From assembly GCA_020161455.1 (NCBI GenBank), contig JAIUNZ010000005.1, forward strand, positions 62,001-126,000: DNA of 64,000 nucleotides. Direction: 5' to 3'. Position 1 is the stretch's first letter; every line of letters starts with the position of its first letter. The notes beneath the pieces were generated by a model. It was not told the origin of the DNA. It saw only the letters and a program-made list of their open reading frames with translations, and ran no database searches. Source of the DNA: Bacteroidota bacterium (GTDB taxonomy: Bacteria; Bacteroidota; Bacteroidia; Flavobacteriales; Flavobacteriaceae). Of the stretch, positions 18,044-27,883 are shown piece by piece. Position numbers and translations under genes: made by a program.

Positions 18044-18499
18044 GTGAACACATTAAGCTACAAGACAGTTTCAGCAAACAAAGCCACAGTTGATAAACAG
18101 TGGATTGTTGTAGATGCTGAAGGTCATAACTTAGGTAGATTTGCTTCAAAAGTTGCAATGCTTTTAAGAGGCAAGTACAAGCCAAGTTATACACCGCACG
18201 TTGATTGTGGAGATAACGTAATTGTTATCAACGCAGAAAAAATCAACCTGACTGGTAACAAGTTAGATGACAAAACGTACATCAGACACACAGGTTATCC
18301 AGGAGGACAAAGAAGCTTGACTGCTAAAGTAATGCAACAAAAAAACCCTGCATTATTAGTAGAAAAGGCTGTAAAAGGAATGTTGCCTAAAAACAAATTA
18401 GGTGCAGAATTATTCCGCAATTTGAATGTAAATGTTGGTTCTGAGCACAAACACGCTGCTCAACAACCAAAAACCGTAAACCTTAACGACTTAAAGTAA
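18044..18499 (+). CDS. rplM: 50S ribosomal protein L13
   Basis: The 151-residue protein matches L13 throughout: WIVVDAEGHNLGRFASKVA, GDNVIVINAEKINLTGNK, YIRHTGYPGGQRSLTA and the C-terminal AVKGMLPKNKLGAELFRNL. The start codon is GTG at 18044. The first gene of the conserved rplM-rpsI pair, it shares one base with the rpsI start (TAATG). Confidence 0.97.
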   Translation: MNTLSYKTVSANKATVDKQWIVVDAEGHNLGRFASKVAMLLRGKYKPSYTPHVDCGDNVIVINAEKINLTGNKLDDKTYIRHTGYPGGQRSLTAKVMQQKNPALLVEKAVKGMLPKNKLGAELFRNLNVNVGSEHKHAAQQPKTVNLNDLK

Positions 18500-18885
18500 T
18501 GGGAGTTATTCACAAAATCGGTAGAAGAAAATGTGCTGTGGCACGTGTTTATGTTTCGGAAGGAACAGGAAAAATTACCGTAAACAAAAGAGAATTTGAA
18601 ACTTACTTCCCAACAGCTACTTTACAGTACAAAGTAATGCAACCAATGTCATTGACAGAAAACGCATCAAACTTTGACGTAAAAGTAAATGTTTATGGTG
18701 GTGGTTCAACAGGACAAGCAGAAGCCGTGAGAATGGCTATTGCAAGAGCAATGTGTGAAGTGGAAGCTGAAAACAGAGCTATCTTAAAACCAGAAGGATT
18801 ATTAACAAGAGATCCAAGAATGGTAGAGCGTAAAAAATTCGGTCAGAAAAAAGCAAGAAAGAAATTCCAATTCTCGAAACGTTAA
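18499..18885 (+). CDS. rpsI: 30S ribosomal protein S9
   Basis: The 128-residue protein is S9: IGRRKCAVARVYVSEGTGK, VYGGGSTGQAEAVRMAIARA, LLTRDPRMVERKKFGQKKAR and a C-terminal FQFSKR, whose terminal Arg contacts P-site tRNA. Translation is coupled to rplM through the TAATG overlap. Confidence 0.97.
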   Translation: MGVIHKIGRRKCAVARVYVSEGTGKITVNKREFETYFPTATLQYKVMQPMSLTENASNFDVKVNVYGGGSTGQAEAVRMAIARAMCEVEAENRAILKPEGLLTRDPRMVERKKFGQKKARKKFQFSKR

Positions 18886-19061
18886 TATTTCGAATTGGTT
18901 TGGATTTTTTTTCAGACACATTTTTACAATTAAAATTGAATTTAAAACAAAGTTGTCGATATTCCTTGTAAAAAGGGAATTAGTTTAGCATCTAAATTTT
19001 CAAGACAAACGCAAGTGACTACTTGATAATTGCTATAACACGGAACGTAAACTATTACACA

Positions 19062-19847
19062 ATGGCAAACAAAATTGAAGTTAAAGACTTATTAGAAGCA
19101 GGTGTTCATTTTGGACACATGACTCGCAAGTGGGATCCAAACATGGCTCCATACATCTATATGGAAAGAAATGGTATTCATATCATTAATCTATATAAAA
19201 CTGCTGCAAAAATTGAAGAAGCTAATGAAGCCTTGAAAAAAATTGCTGCATCTGGTAGAAAAGTACTTTTCGTTGCTACCAAAAAACAAGCAAAAGACAT
19301 CGTGGCCGAAAAGGCTGCAGCTGCAAACATGCCTTACATCACTGAAAGATGGCCAGGCGGAATGCTTACCAATTTCGTTACTATCAGAAAAGCTGTTAAA
19401 AAAATGGCAATGATTGATAAAATGAAAAAAGATGGTACATTCATGACTCTTTCTAAAAAAGAAAGATTGCAAGTAGATCGTCTTCGTGCAAAATTAGAAA
19501 AGAACTTAGGTTCTATCGCTGATATGTCAAGATTACCCGCTGCATTATTTGTAGTAGATATTAAAGCTGAACACATCGCAGTAAAAGAAGCACAAAAATT
19601 AAACATTCCAGTTTTCGCAATGGTTGATACTAACTCTGATCCTCGTGAAGTAGATTACGTTATACCTTCCAATGATGATGCTTCAAAATCAATTGATAAA
19701 ATTTTATCTTTAGTAACAACTGCAATTATAGATGGTTTGGCTAATAGAACATCTGACAAAGATGCTGAAGTAGAAACTACTGAAGTTGAAGCTACTACTG
19801 AAGTTGAAACTCCAGTTGCTACTACAGAAACTAGTACTGAGGAATAA
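19062..19847 (+). CDS. rpsB: 30S ribosomal protein S2
   Basis: Taken from the ATG at 19062 (MANKIEVKDLLEAGVHFGHM), the 261-residue protein has the S2 signatures RKWDPNMAPYIYMERNGIHI, ERWPGGMLTNFVTIRKAV and VVDIKAEHIAVKEAQKLNIP. It ends with a Glu/Thr/Val-rich tail longer than in E. coli. The frame is open 13 codons upstream but homology starts at MANK. The 176-base gap after rpsI probably holds its own promoter and leader. A large hairpin separates it from tsf. Confidence 0.97.
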   Translation: MANKIEVKDLLEAGVHFGHMTRKWDPNMAPYIYMERNGIHIINLYKTAAKIEEANEALKKIAASGRKVLFVATKKQAKDIVAEKAAAANMPYITERWPGGMLTNFVTIRKAVKKMAMIDKMKKDGTFMTLSKKERLQVDRLRAKLEKNLGSIADMSRLPAALFVVDIKAEHIAVKEAQKLNIPVFAMVDTNSDPREVDYVIPSNDDASKSIDKILSLVTTAIIDGLANRTSDKDAEVETTEVEATTEVETPVATTETSTEE

Positions 19848-19870
19848 ATCCAATAAAATTTCAATACTGA

Positions 19871-19932
19871 AATCCCAAATTCCAAACAATCATTTAACTA
19901 ATGATTTCATAAAGTTGGGGTTTGGGATTTTT
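19871..19932 (+). terminator. Nested hairpin between rpsB and tsf
   Basis: AATCCCAAATTCC (19871-19883) pairs with GGGGTTTGGGATT (19917-19929), a 13-bp stem with two G-U pairs, followed by T residues. Inside the loop AATCATT and AATGATT form a second stem. It should act as a full or partial terminator, lowering tsf expression relative to rpsB. Confidence 0.75.
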
Positions 19933-19984
19933 GAATTGAAATTTCTTTTTTGAAAACATTTTTAATCTTAAAAAATAAAACAAA

Positions 19985-20809
19985 ATGGCAACAATTACTG
20001 CTGCAGACGTAAATAAATTAAGAACAATCACAGGTGCAGGAATGATGGACTGCAAAAAAGCATTAGTAGAAGCTGATGGCGATTTTGATTTAGCAATCGA
20101 AAACCTTAGAAAAAAAGGTCAAAAAGTTGCAGCTAATCGTTCAGATAGAGAATCTACTGAAGGTGCTGCTATTGCTGTAGTTAATGCGGACAAAACATCT
20201 GGAGTTGCAATAACATTAAACTGTGAAACTGATTTCGTTGGAAAAAACGAAGGTTTCGTAAAATTGGCTACAGAATTGGCTAATCAAGCATTAAACTATG
20301 ATACTAAAGAAGCATTTTTAGCTTCTGACTTTAATGGTATCACGGTTGCTGAAAAATTAATCGAACAAACTGGTGTTATCGGAGAAAAAATTGAAATCGC
20401 TTCTTTCGAAAGATTAAACGGAACTTTTGTAGGTTCTTATATCCATGCTGGAAACAAGATTGCTACTTTGGTTTCTCTTTCTGCTAACGTTGCTGGTGCC
20501 GAAGAAGCTTCAAGAAACGTAGCAATGCAAGCAGCTGCAATGTCTCCAATTGCGCTTAACGAGGATGGTGTTGATGCTGCGATTATTGAAAAAGAAATCG
20601 AAATTGCAAAAGACCAATTGCGTGCTGAAGGAAAGCCAGAGACTATGTTAGACAATATTGCTAAAGGAAAATTAAACCGTTTCTTTAAAGACAATACTTT
20701 GGTAAACCAAGATTATATTAAAGACAGTTCAATGAGCGTTGCTGCTTATGTAAAAACTATTGACAGCGGTTTAACCGTTACTGGTTTTTCTAGAGTTGCT
20801 CTTGGATAA
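19985..20809 (+). CDS. tsf: Translation elongation factor Ts
   Basis: EF-Ts is the nucleotide exchange factor for EF-Tu. The 274-residue protein has the N-terminal UBA-like domain (LRTITGAGMMDCKKALVEADGD), the contact motif CETDFVGKNEGF that inserts into EF-Tu, and the repeated core (ASFERLNGTFVGSYIHAGNK). It lies downstream of rpsB, the usual order, with a strong hairpin between them and another terminator after it. Confidence 0.97.
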   Translation: MATITAADVNKLRTITGAGMMDCKKALVEADGDFDLAIENLRKKGQKVAANRSDRESTEGAAIAVVNADKTSGVAITLNCETDFVGKNEGFVKLATELANQALNYDTKEAFLASDFNGITVAEKLIEQTGVIGEKIEIASFERLNGTFVGSYIHAGNKIATLVSLSANVAGAEEASRNVAMQAAAMSPIALNEDGVDAAIIEKEIEIAKDQLRAEGKPETMLDNIAKGKLNRFFKDNTLVNQDYIKDSSMSVAAYVKTIDSGLTVTGFSRVALG

Positions 20810-20836
20810 TTTTTAATTCCAAATTAAAAAATACTT

Positions 20837-20869
20837 AAACCTCATTTCTCTATTGAAATGGGGTTTTTT
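20837..20869 (+). terminator. Terminator after tsf
   Basis: AAACCTCATTTC (20837-20848) pairs with GAAATGGGGTTT (20855-20866) around TCTATT, followed by a T run. The stem is identical in sequence to the one at 24067-24100. Confidence 0.88.
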
Positions 20870-20911
20870 ACATTTTATACTATTGTAGCGTTGCAAAAAT
20901 ACATTCCTTTA

Positions 20912-22465
20912 TCAAAGTAAAATTTTCTTTAACCCTTCAGCCACACTTATCCAAAGGAAATTATAAAAGGATTTCTCTGGATTTCTATCAACTTCGATGG
21001 TTGTTTCTGTAATCTTATCTTTGGTGTCATCTTTCACAAAAATATTAGCAATAAAACTCAATACTTTATTTTTCTTTTTGCGCGCATCTTTTTGATAGAC
21101 TGTAAATTTTAAATCATCATATTGCACGGCAAATTGACCTGAACTTTTCAAATCATTACCCGAAAAATTAAATCGAACTTCATCCAAAATACCTTTTGTG
21201 GTTACATTCATATAGGGTTTGGTAAAGGCATTAATTTGCTGGGCTTCAAAATTGCCTAATTTTCCTTGTATCTTAAAACCATCTCTTTTGTCGAGGACAT
21301 TAAAACTCCAATTGACCGTAAACGGAGAGTTTTTCATAAATTTGCAATGAATGGCAATCTTTACATCGGAGAGTTTTTCTTTTTTAAAACCACTGTTTAA
21401 AGAGGTAGCCGTTAAATTAAAGTCATTAAACCGCAAGACGCCAGCTCCTATTTCAGAATTTTTTTCTTCTTCATAAACCAATTTAGAATTTTGAACTTTT
21501 AGGGTGTCAACTTGTAAATCAAATTTCAAATCTCGGAGCAATTTGTTATACAAGTGCTTTTTGCTCAAGTCATCGGTGGGTTCTTTGGAGCGATATATGT
21601 TGGCGTTGACATTATCTAACGTTATCAAATTACAATGAAAGAAGAAATCGTCTCCTCTAAATCCCCAGTTACTGTTTTTTAATGAAATTGATTTGCAAAG
21701 CAGTGTATAAATATCCTTTTCATTAGTCAATTTAGACACAAACTCTCTTCTTGAAAAAGCAGGAATCATTTCAAAATTATTTATCTGTGTGGTGTTTTTT
21801 GTAATGTTAACTTTATTGGTTTTTAGATTGTAAAAGGAATTGGGATGATAAAATAAACTATCGCAGGAAATTGTATAATTTTCATATTCTAAAGGAATTT
21901 TTTTATTTAAAATTTCTTCAGTTATTTTAATTCCTTCAAGGTTGAAATTAATATTATTGACACTTAAAATGGGCACTGCTTCATTTTTAGAAAGCACCTT
22001 TAGATTGCCATTGCTTAGCAAAATATTAGAAACTTTAATAATCTTTTCAAAAGGTGCTACTACTGAATTACGAACTGAATAATGGTTATTATTATCATAA
22101 ACAATAATATTAGGCGATTTTATTCCAATAGTAGATGCTTTTATTTTATTGCTAAAAATCAAATTCCAAACATTTATATCTTTAATCTCTATGGTTTGTA
22201 TATTGGCGTAAATTCCTTTCTTTGAAATGTTATCTTTTAAACTAGATTTGGGAACTACAACAATATTTTGAGCAAAAATGCATCTTCTTAACAATGAAAC
22301 TTCTAGTTTTTTATAGGTAATAAAATAAGAAGTATCATTTTTTTCATTGATAATAGTGGGCAATTGATGTTTTATCCATCCATTCAATAAAATATTGAGT
22401 ACAAACACAACAAGCAATATTGTTAGAACACCTAGCAACATCTTTTTATATACTTTGACAGTCAT
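20912..22465 (-). CDS. AsmA-like envelope protein, hypothetical
   Basis: The 517-residue protein has one N-terminal membrane anchor (KKMLLGVLTILLVVFVLNIL) and then a long beta-rich periplasmic region. Patterns such as IYANIQTIEIKDINVWNLIF, NNINFNLEGIKI, LKVQNSKLVYEE and VTTKGILDEVRFNFSGNDLKSSG resemble the AsmA/DUF748-type repeats of proteins in phospholipid transport or outer-membrane assembly. The C-terminus carries a short hydrophobic tail. I cannot place it in a named family with certainty. It is monocistronic and converges with tsf. Confidence 0.6.
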   Translation of the reverse strand: MTVKVYKKMLLGVLTILLVVFVLNILLNGWIKHQLPTIINEKNDTSYFITYKKLEVSLLRRCIFAQNIVVVPKSSLKDNISKKGIYANIQTIEIKDINVWNLIFSNKIKASTIGIKSPNIIVYDNNNHYSVRNSVVAPFEKIIKVSNILLSNGNLKVLSKNEAVPILSVNNINFNLEGIKITEEILNKKIPLEYENYTISCDSLFYHPNSFYNLKTNKVNITKNTTQINNFEMIPAFSRREFVSKLTNEKDIYTLLCKSISLKNSNWGFRGDDFFFHCNLITLDNVNANIYRSKEPTDDLSKKHLYNKLLRDLKFDLQVDTLKVQNSKLVYEEEKNSEIGAGVLRFNDFNLTATSLNSGFKKEKLSDVKIAIHCKFMKNSPFTVNWSFNVLDKRDGFKIQGKLGNFEAQQINAFTKPYMNVTTKGILDEVRFNFSGNDLKSSGQFAVQYDDLKFTVYQKDARKKKNKVLSFIANIFVKDDTKDKITETTIEVDRNPEKSFYNFLWISVAEGLKKILL

Positions 22466-22710
22466 ATTTTTTGAGTTTGTTGTTTATAAATTTAAGTAAT
22501 TTAATAAAGTTAGCTTCATTCTTTATATTTATTTTAATACTAAATATTTTTTAGTTTAAAAAAGTATGCATAAAAGTTACTTTTGTAGCAGTATTTCAAG
22601 AAATAGTTTAGAGAATTTACGGTTTAATGATTTCTTTTTCTATTTTTGTTTTTCAGTATATCTCTTAATTGATTGTACTTACAAATCGCATAAAATAATT
22701 TTGCATTACT

Positions 22711-24045
22711 ATGAAATATTTTAAACTAACGATGTTACTGTTATCTGTTCTAACTTTAACAAATTGTAGCTCAGATCCAGAAAGTTATAGCAACCCGCAA
22801 GGAAATCCACCACCTGGAGCTACTTTACCAACACTTGCTACTGCCGATGTAACAAACATCAGTTTTACTACAGCCGTTTCGGGTGGCATTATAACTTCAG
22901 ATGGTGGTTCACCAATTATAGCCAAAGGAATTGTTTGGAGTTTGGCTCACAACCCAACAACACTTCTAGGCACTAAAACCAATGAAGGTGAAGGAAGTGA
23001 TGTTTATACTAGTAACATGACAGGCTTGGAGTCGAATAAAACATACTATGTTAGAGCTTATGCTCGAAATGGAAAAGGCGTTTCTTATGGTCAAGAAATT
23101 GAGTTTAACACACTTGTTGATGTAAATTCTTTACCTGCAGTAACAACAGCACAAGCAACTAACGTAACGACAAACTCTGTTACTATAGGCGGAAACGTAA
23201 CTAATAGTGGTATTTCTCCAGTTACTGCCCGTGGAGTAGTTTGGACATTATCGCCCACCGTTCCACCAACAGTTTTAGTAAATTTAGGAAAAACAATCAA
23301 TGGTGTTGGTTTAGGAACTTTTGTTGATAATTTAAGCAATTTAACACCAAACATTACCTATTATGTTAGAGCTTATGCTACAAGTTTATATGGAACAAAC
23401 TATGGCGAAGTAGTTTCTTTTACTACTAGTCCTTTATTGTACACGATTGGAACCAGTGTTACAGACATAAACGGTAATGTATATGGTTCGGTAAAACTGA
23501 ACAACCAACAATGGGCAACTAAAAACTTGAGCGTTACAAAATATAGAAATGGAGATGTTATTCCGCAAGTGCAAGATGCTACACAATGGGCAGCATTGAC
23601 TACTGGTGCTTGGTGTTATTATTCATATCAATCAGCCAACGGTACAGTTTATGGAAAATTATATAATTGGTATGCCGTTAACGACGCAAGAGGATTAGCT
23701 CCAACAGGATGGCACATTCCAACTAATGAAGAGCTGATATCGCTTATTGATTTTCTTGGTGGCACAGAAGCAGCAGGCGGATTGTTGAAGGAAACTGGCA
23801 CATCACATTGGGAAGCTCCAAACACTGGAGCAATAAACTCTAGTGGTATTAAAGCACTACCTGGTGGATATTGTTTGGCAGATGGTACATTTAGTAATTT
23901 AGGAACAAAAGGCTATTGGTGGATTGCTGACAGTTACAATCCTTCGAGTGCATGGTGTGCTGGTTTATATAATGATACTAAAACAATTACTCGCGCTCCA
24001 ATTGACAAAAGACAAGGATTTTCAGTAAGAATTGTAAAAAATTAA
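22711..24045 (+). CDS. FISUMP-domain lipoprotein with Ig-like repeats
   Basis: The 444-residue protein starts with a lipoprotein signal (LLLSVLTLTNCSSD, lipobox Cys about residue 20). Two related Ig/FN3-like modules follow, each ending in a YYVRAYA strand (NKTYYVRAYARNGKGVSYGQ and NITYYVRAYATSLYGTNYGE). The C-terminal ~190 residues form a FISUMP (Fibrobacter succinogenes major paralogous) domain: NGNVYGSVKLNNQQWATKNL, VYGKLYNWYAVND, GWHIPTNEE, WWIADSYN and GFSVRIVKN. It is likely anchored at the cell surface. The function of FISUMP domains is not well defined. A terminator follows directly. Confidence 0.88.
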   Translation: MKYFKLTMLLLSVLTLTNCSSDPESYSNPQGNPPPGATLPTLATADVTNISFTTAVSGGIITSDGGSPIIAKGIVWSLAHNPTTLLGTKTNEGEGSDVYTSNMTGLESNKTYYVRAYARNGKGVSYGQEIEFNTLVDVNSLPAVTTAQATNVTTNSVTIGGNVTNSGISPVTARGVVWTLSPTVPPTVLVNLGKTINGVGLGTFVDNLSNLTPNITYYVRAYATSLYGTNYGEVVSFTTSPLLYTIGTSVTDINGNVYGSVKLNNQQWATKNLSVTKYRNGDVIPQVQDATQWAALTTGAWCYYSYQSANGTVYGKLYNWYAVNDARGLAPTGWHIPTNEELISLIDFLGGTEAAGGLLKETGTSHWEAPNTGAINSSGIKALPGGYCLADGTFSNLGTKGYWWIADSYNPSSAWCAGLYNDTKTITRAPIDKRQGFSVRIVKN

Positions 24046-24066
24046 TATTTTTTAATAAATCATTCC

Positions 24067-24100
24067 AAAAACCTCATTTCTTAATTGAAATGGGGTTTTT
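24067..24100 (+). terminator. Terminator after the FISUMP gene, overlapping the next open frame
   Basis: AAAAACCTCATTTC (24067-24080) pairs with GAAATGGGGTTTTT (24087-24100) around TTAATT. The 3' arm contains an ATG (24090) in frame with the next gene, which is unlikely to be its start. Confidence 0.88.
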
Positions 24101-24110
24101 CTATATATTT

Positions 24111-27100
24111 GTGAAGAACCTAATACAAAATCACTTGAGAAATTATATACTTTCGTTACTACTTGTTTGTCTAACTACTTCAGCACAAGAAAAAACTTTA
24201 TTCTGGGAAATATCTGGAAACGGATTAACTAAGAAATCATATTTGTATGGCACAATGCATGTTAGCGATAAGGTTTCCTATCATTTATCGGATGCTTTTT
24301 TTAAGAATCTACTAAATGCAGACATGGTTGCCAATGAAAGCGATCCAGAAACTTGGAATGATTTAACCGATGTTGTTAAAGAACCAAACTTTGATGCCAA
24401 AGCTAATTTTTATACTGAGTTCTATAAAAGTGTTGTAAATAAAAATGATGTTAAAGCAGTATTTAACATCACAAATAATTTTTTTAACAACCTTTTATCT
24501 TCCATTGGTGGAGAAACCTCGGACTATCAAGAAAACACGGTTTTGGATATGTTTATATATCAAACCGGAAGGAAATATAACAAGAAGAATGTAGGACTAG
24601 AAGATGCCAAAGGTTCATTGATTCCTATATTAAAAATAAAAGAAGAAGATGCTAAACCCAAAGATGAAAACCTTCAATTGTTGGTTAAGTTGATGAAAAA
24701 CCGTCCGTTTAACGAAGTGCTAAAACAATATTATAGAGAAAAAGACATCGTTATGCTTGATTCTATTTACAAGCTAATGATGTCTAAAAAAGCCCACGAT
24801 GTTTTGATTACTATTCGAAACGAGAACATGACTAAAAGCATTGACTCCTTGGTCAAAAAAGGGAGTTTGTTTTCGGCAGTTGGTGCGGCACATTTGGCTG
24901 GTAACGAAGGAATAATTGCTTTGCTTCAAAAAAGAGGCTATACCGTGAAACCAATTGTAGATGTTTTTTCGGAAAGCGGAAACAAACAAAAGAAAAACAT
25001 TGAAGACTATTTTCCCAATCCAGGCTTTGTAACGACAAGCACCAGTGACGGAATGCTTACGATGCCTTTGACCAAAAATGTTTTTGAAGAATTTGCAACT
25101 ATTGGCGCGCCCGATTTTACAAATGGCGGTGTTATCAACATCAGGAGAGTTCCTTTAAATTATTATTTAAACAAAAAAGAAAATCTATACAATATAAAAG
25201 CGTTAGACAGTTTGTTTTTTGAAAACATCCCAGGAACTATTTTGGACAAAAAAATGTTTGAAGTCGATAACATTTCGGGGTATGATGTGAAAAACATAAC
25301 CAAAACCGGTAGCAACCAACGTTACAAATTTTATGTAACACCATTAGAAATTATAGGAGTTTCTATGACTGGTGTTGGAAATTATGTGCGCCAATTTGAA
25401 AATGAAATCTTTGACAACATAAAACTTAAATCGAGCAAAGAAACATGGGAAACTATGATGCCAAACAAAGGCGGCTTTTCAGTTGAATTACCTTCTTTCT
25501 ATAGTGCTTATGGAAATAACAAAAGTTATGAAGACCTAGAAATTCAGGCTTATGACCCAGCAACTAAAAGTTATTACTTCTTGACTGAAAAAACGAATAA
25601 TGACACGGATTTTTTAGAAAACTCTGAGTTTGAACAACATCAAATTCAGTATGAATTCTATTTGCAACACGATGCAGCCATAGAAAACTCCAAATATGAT
25701 AAAGTATCAAAGTCATTAGAAACATCATCAAAGATTGGGGATAAAAATATCCGATTGAAAACTATCATCAATGGGGATAAATACTATTTATTGGGCACAA
25801 TAAACGCTTCTGAAAGTGACGCCAACCGTTTCTTTTCTTCATTTAAAACAACATCGTTTATTTATAAAAATGAAACTTCAGTTTTTACCGATTCCATAAA
25901 CAAATATCGCATTGAAATTCCAAAAAAACTGAACGATAAATTATTTTTAAATCTAGGTTTCAAAGAAAAAGATACCAAAAATCAATTTGAAGAGAAAACG
26001 AAATATGCTTCTTATCGCTCGGAAACAAGAAAGAACGTAACGCTTCTTTATAATAAATTCTCAAAATACGAAAGCATTGCTACTATTGATTCGTTGCGTA
26101 TTAATTTTAGAGAATACTTTTTAAAAGAAGATAGCAATTTTAAAAAAGATACTTATGACGATTATGATTACGACCATGTTTCTTCACTTTTAAGTGTAAC
26201 AAATAAACACAAAGGCATTACACCTTCAAAATGGGATGATTATATCCAAAAGGAAGAAGAGAAATATGAAATGCTTTCGGAAACTTTTGATTATGATAAA
26301 GAAAAAAACATCTATGTACTAAACAACATAGTTTCTAGACAAAACACATTGCAAGCCATTAAATACAAAACGGTTTTTATCAATGATTCTTATTATATGT
26401 TGAGCACACTAATCAACAGAAACTATAAAAATGATGATGCGTTTATTGAAAAAACATTCAATTCCATTGAACCTTATGGCGAAAACTTGAACCACAACTA
26501 CTCTATTTTTGACGATAAAATAAATTTGTTCATCAATGATGCCAATAGTGAAAGTGATACTATCCGCTATTCTGCTATGAATTCGGTCTATGATTTAGAT
26601 ATAACCAAAAAAGATTTGCCTGCAATTAAAACATTCATCGAAACGTTTACTTTTAAAGACAGTGAAACTTCGGCAATTCAATCTCTGATGAAAAAAATTG
26701 GTTTAATTCAAGAAGAAAGTGTCATTCCTTTTTTAGACAATTTATACCGAAAAGAAGACGTTAAAACAACCATTCAACTTGGCGTTATTCAAGCTTTGAT
26801 TAATCAAAAAACTAAAAAAAGTTACCAAAAAATCATCGAACTTTTAGAATATGATTTACCCATTTCAGATAATGAATATGATATAACCAATCTTTTTGAA
26901 AATTTTGAAGACGATTTAGAACATAGCAAAGAATTGTTTCCAAAGATATTCCAATTTTATAGTGTAAAAGAATATAATGAACCCATAATTTCTTTCTGCA
27001 ACTTATTGTTAGATCAAAATTTAGTGGAAGGAAACAAAATTAAATCGTTTAAGAAAATGATTTTAACCAACGCCAAATTAGAATACAAACGTGTTGCCAG

Positions 27101-27812
27101 TTGGAAAGAAAAAAATAAACCCGATGAAGAAACTATTGCTAGTGACGATGTTGTTGAAGATTATGACTATAATGCTAACAGTGCCAATGTAAATTCGTTG
27201 AAAAATTATATTGGTTTGTTGTATGAGTTCAAAAATGACACAGCTATAAATGACTATTTTAAGAAGGTAAAAAAATTAAACTTGCCCGAAATTGACTTAG
27301 AGTTTACACGTTTAGGAATTGTAAACAATCGCATTAGTAATGAAGAAATTCAAGCGGCATTAAACAATGAGGAAAATCGTTTTGTAGTTATCAATCTGTT
27401 ATTAAGTAAGAACAAAGATGTTGCTATAAAACTATCGGATGATGAAATTGCAAAATCAGCTTTATTGAATTTGAAAGGATTGACAGTAAAAGACACTATT
27501 AATTATATTGACAAAAAAATAGTCGAACAAGCAGGCAAACAAACAGTATATTATTTCTATAAAGCCGAAAAAAAATCATATAGCTACGATATTGCTAAAA
27601 AAATAATCTATACGATGGCTTTTGTTTTAGACAATAACAAAATCAATCCGTTAGCTTTTAAAATGTTTCCAGATGAATTTTTAGAAGATGATGATGAAAT
27701 GAATAAAACATTAGATTTAATCATCAAAAAATCAATGAATGAAGACCACAAACGAGCAAGTTTTGAGAAAGTAGATCCTAATAAAAACAGATACTTCTAC
27801 AATGATTATTGA
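24111..27812 (+). CDS. Large exported TraB/GumN-family protein
   Basis: The product is about 1233 residues. After a signal sequence (YILSLLLVCLTTSA) comes a TraB/GumN domain (about 25-290) with KSYLYGTMHVSD, ADMVANESDP and a C-terminal FSAVGAAHLAGNEGIIALLQ, preserving the GT.H and GAAHL motifs of this family, thought to be metalloprotease-like. The remaining ~900 residues are mostly charged, with helical HEAT-like pairs near the C-terminus. The start is uncertain: the ATG at 24090 lies in the upstream terminator, so I prefer GTG at 24111; TTG at 24135 is also possible. The long extension is far beyond the ~300 residues of simple GumN proteins. Confidence 0.78.
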   Translation: MKNLIQNHLRNYILSLLLVCLTTSAQEKTLFWEISGNGLTKKSYLYGTMHVSDKVSYHLSDAFFKNLLNADMVANESDPETWNDLTDVVKEPNFDAKANFYTEFYKSVVNKNDVKAVFNITNNFFNNLLSSIGGETSDYQENTVLDMFIYQTGRKYNKKNVGLEDAKGSLIPILKIKEEDAKPKDENLQLLVKLMKNRPFNEVLKQYYREKDIVMLDSIYKLMMSKKAHDVLITIRNENMTKSIDSLVKKGSLFSAVGAAHLAGNEGIIALLQKRGYTVKPIVDVFSESGNKQKKNIEDYFPNPGFVTTSTSDGMLTMPLTKNVFEEFATIGAPDFTNGGVINIRRVPLNYYLNKKENLYNIKALDSLFFENIPGTILDKKMFEVDNISGYDVKNITKTGSNQRYKFYVTPLEIIGVSMTGVGNYVRQFENEIFDNIKLKSSKETWETMMPNKGGFSVELPSFYSAYGNNKSYEDLEIQAYDPATKSYYFLTEKTNNDTDFLENSEFEQHQIQYEFYLQHDAAIENSKYDKVSKSLETSSKIGDKNIRLKTIINGDKYYLLGTINASESDANRFFSSFKTTSFIYKNETSVFTDSINKYRIEIPKKLNDKLFLNLGFKEKDTKNQFEEKTKYASYRSETRKNVTLLYNKFSKYESIATIDSLRINFREYFLKEDSNFKKDTYDDYDYDHVSSLLSVTNKHKGITPSKWDDYIQKEEEKYEMLSETFDYDKEKNIYVLNNIVSRQNTLQAIKYKTVFINDSYYMLSTLINRNYKNDDAFIEKTFNSIEPYGENLNHNYSIFDDKINLFINDANSESDTIRYSAMNSVYDLDITKKDLPAIKTFIETFTFKDSETSAIQSLMKKIGLIQEESVIPFLDNLYRKEDVKTTIQLGVIQALINQKTKKSYQKIIELLEYDLPISDNEYDITNLFENFEDDLEHSKELFPKIFQFYSVKEYNEPIISFCNLLLDQNLVEGNKIKSFKKMILTNAKLEYKRVASWKEKNKPDEETIASDDVVEDYDYNANSANVNSLKNYIGLLYEFKNDTAINDYFKKVKKLNLPEIDLEFTRLGIVNNRISNEEIQAALNNEENRFVVINLLLSKNKDVAIKLSDDEIAKSALLNLKGLTVKDTINYIDKKIVEQAGKQTVYYFYKAEKKSYSYDIAKKIIYTMAFVLDNNKINPLAFKMFPDEFLEDDDEMNKTLDLIIKKSMNEDHKRASFEKVDPNKNRYFYNDY

Positions 27813-27883
27813 TTATAAATTTGTCTAAACTTTTGGGTGCAGTCTATCGTCTGAATTTGGCTTTTTTATTATTTCAATTTAAT

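Noticed and set aside
18886-19061. Autoregulatory leader of rpsB
   Set aside because: A leader is expected, but I could not recognise a conserved structure in these 176 bases with confidence.
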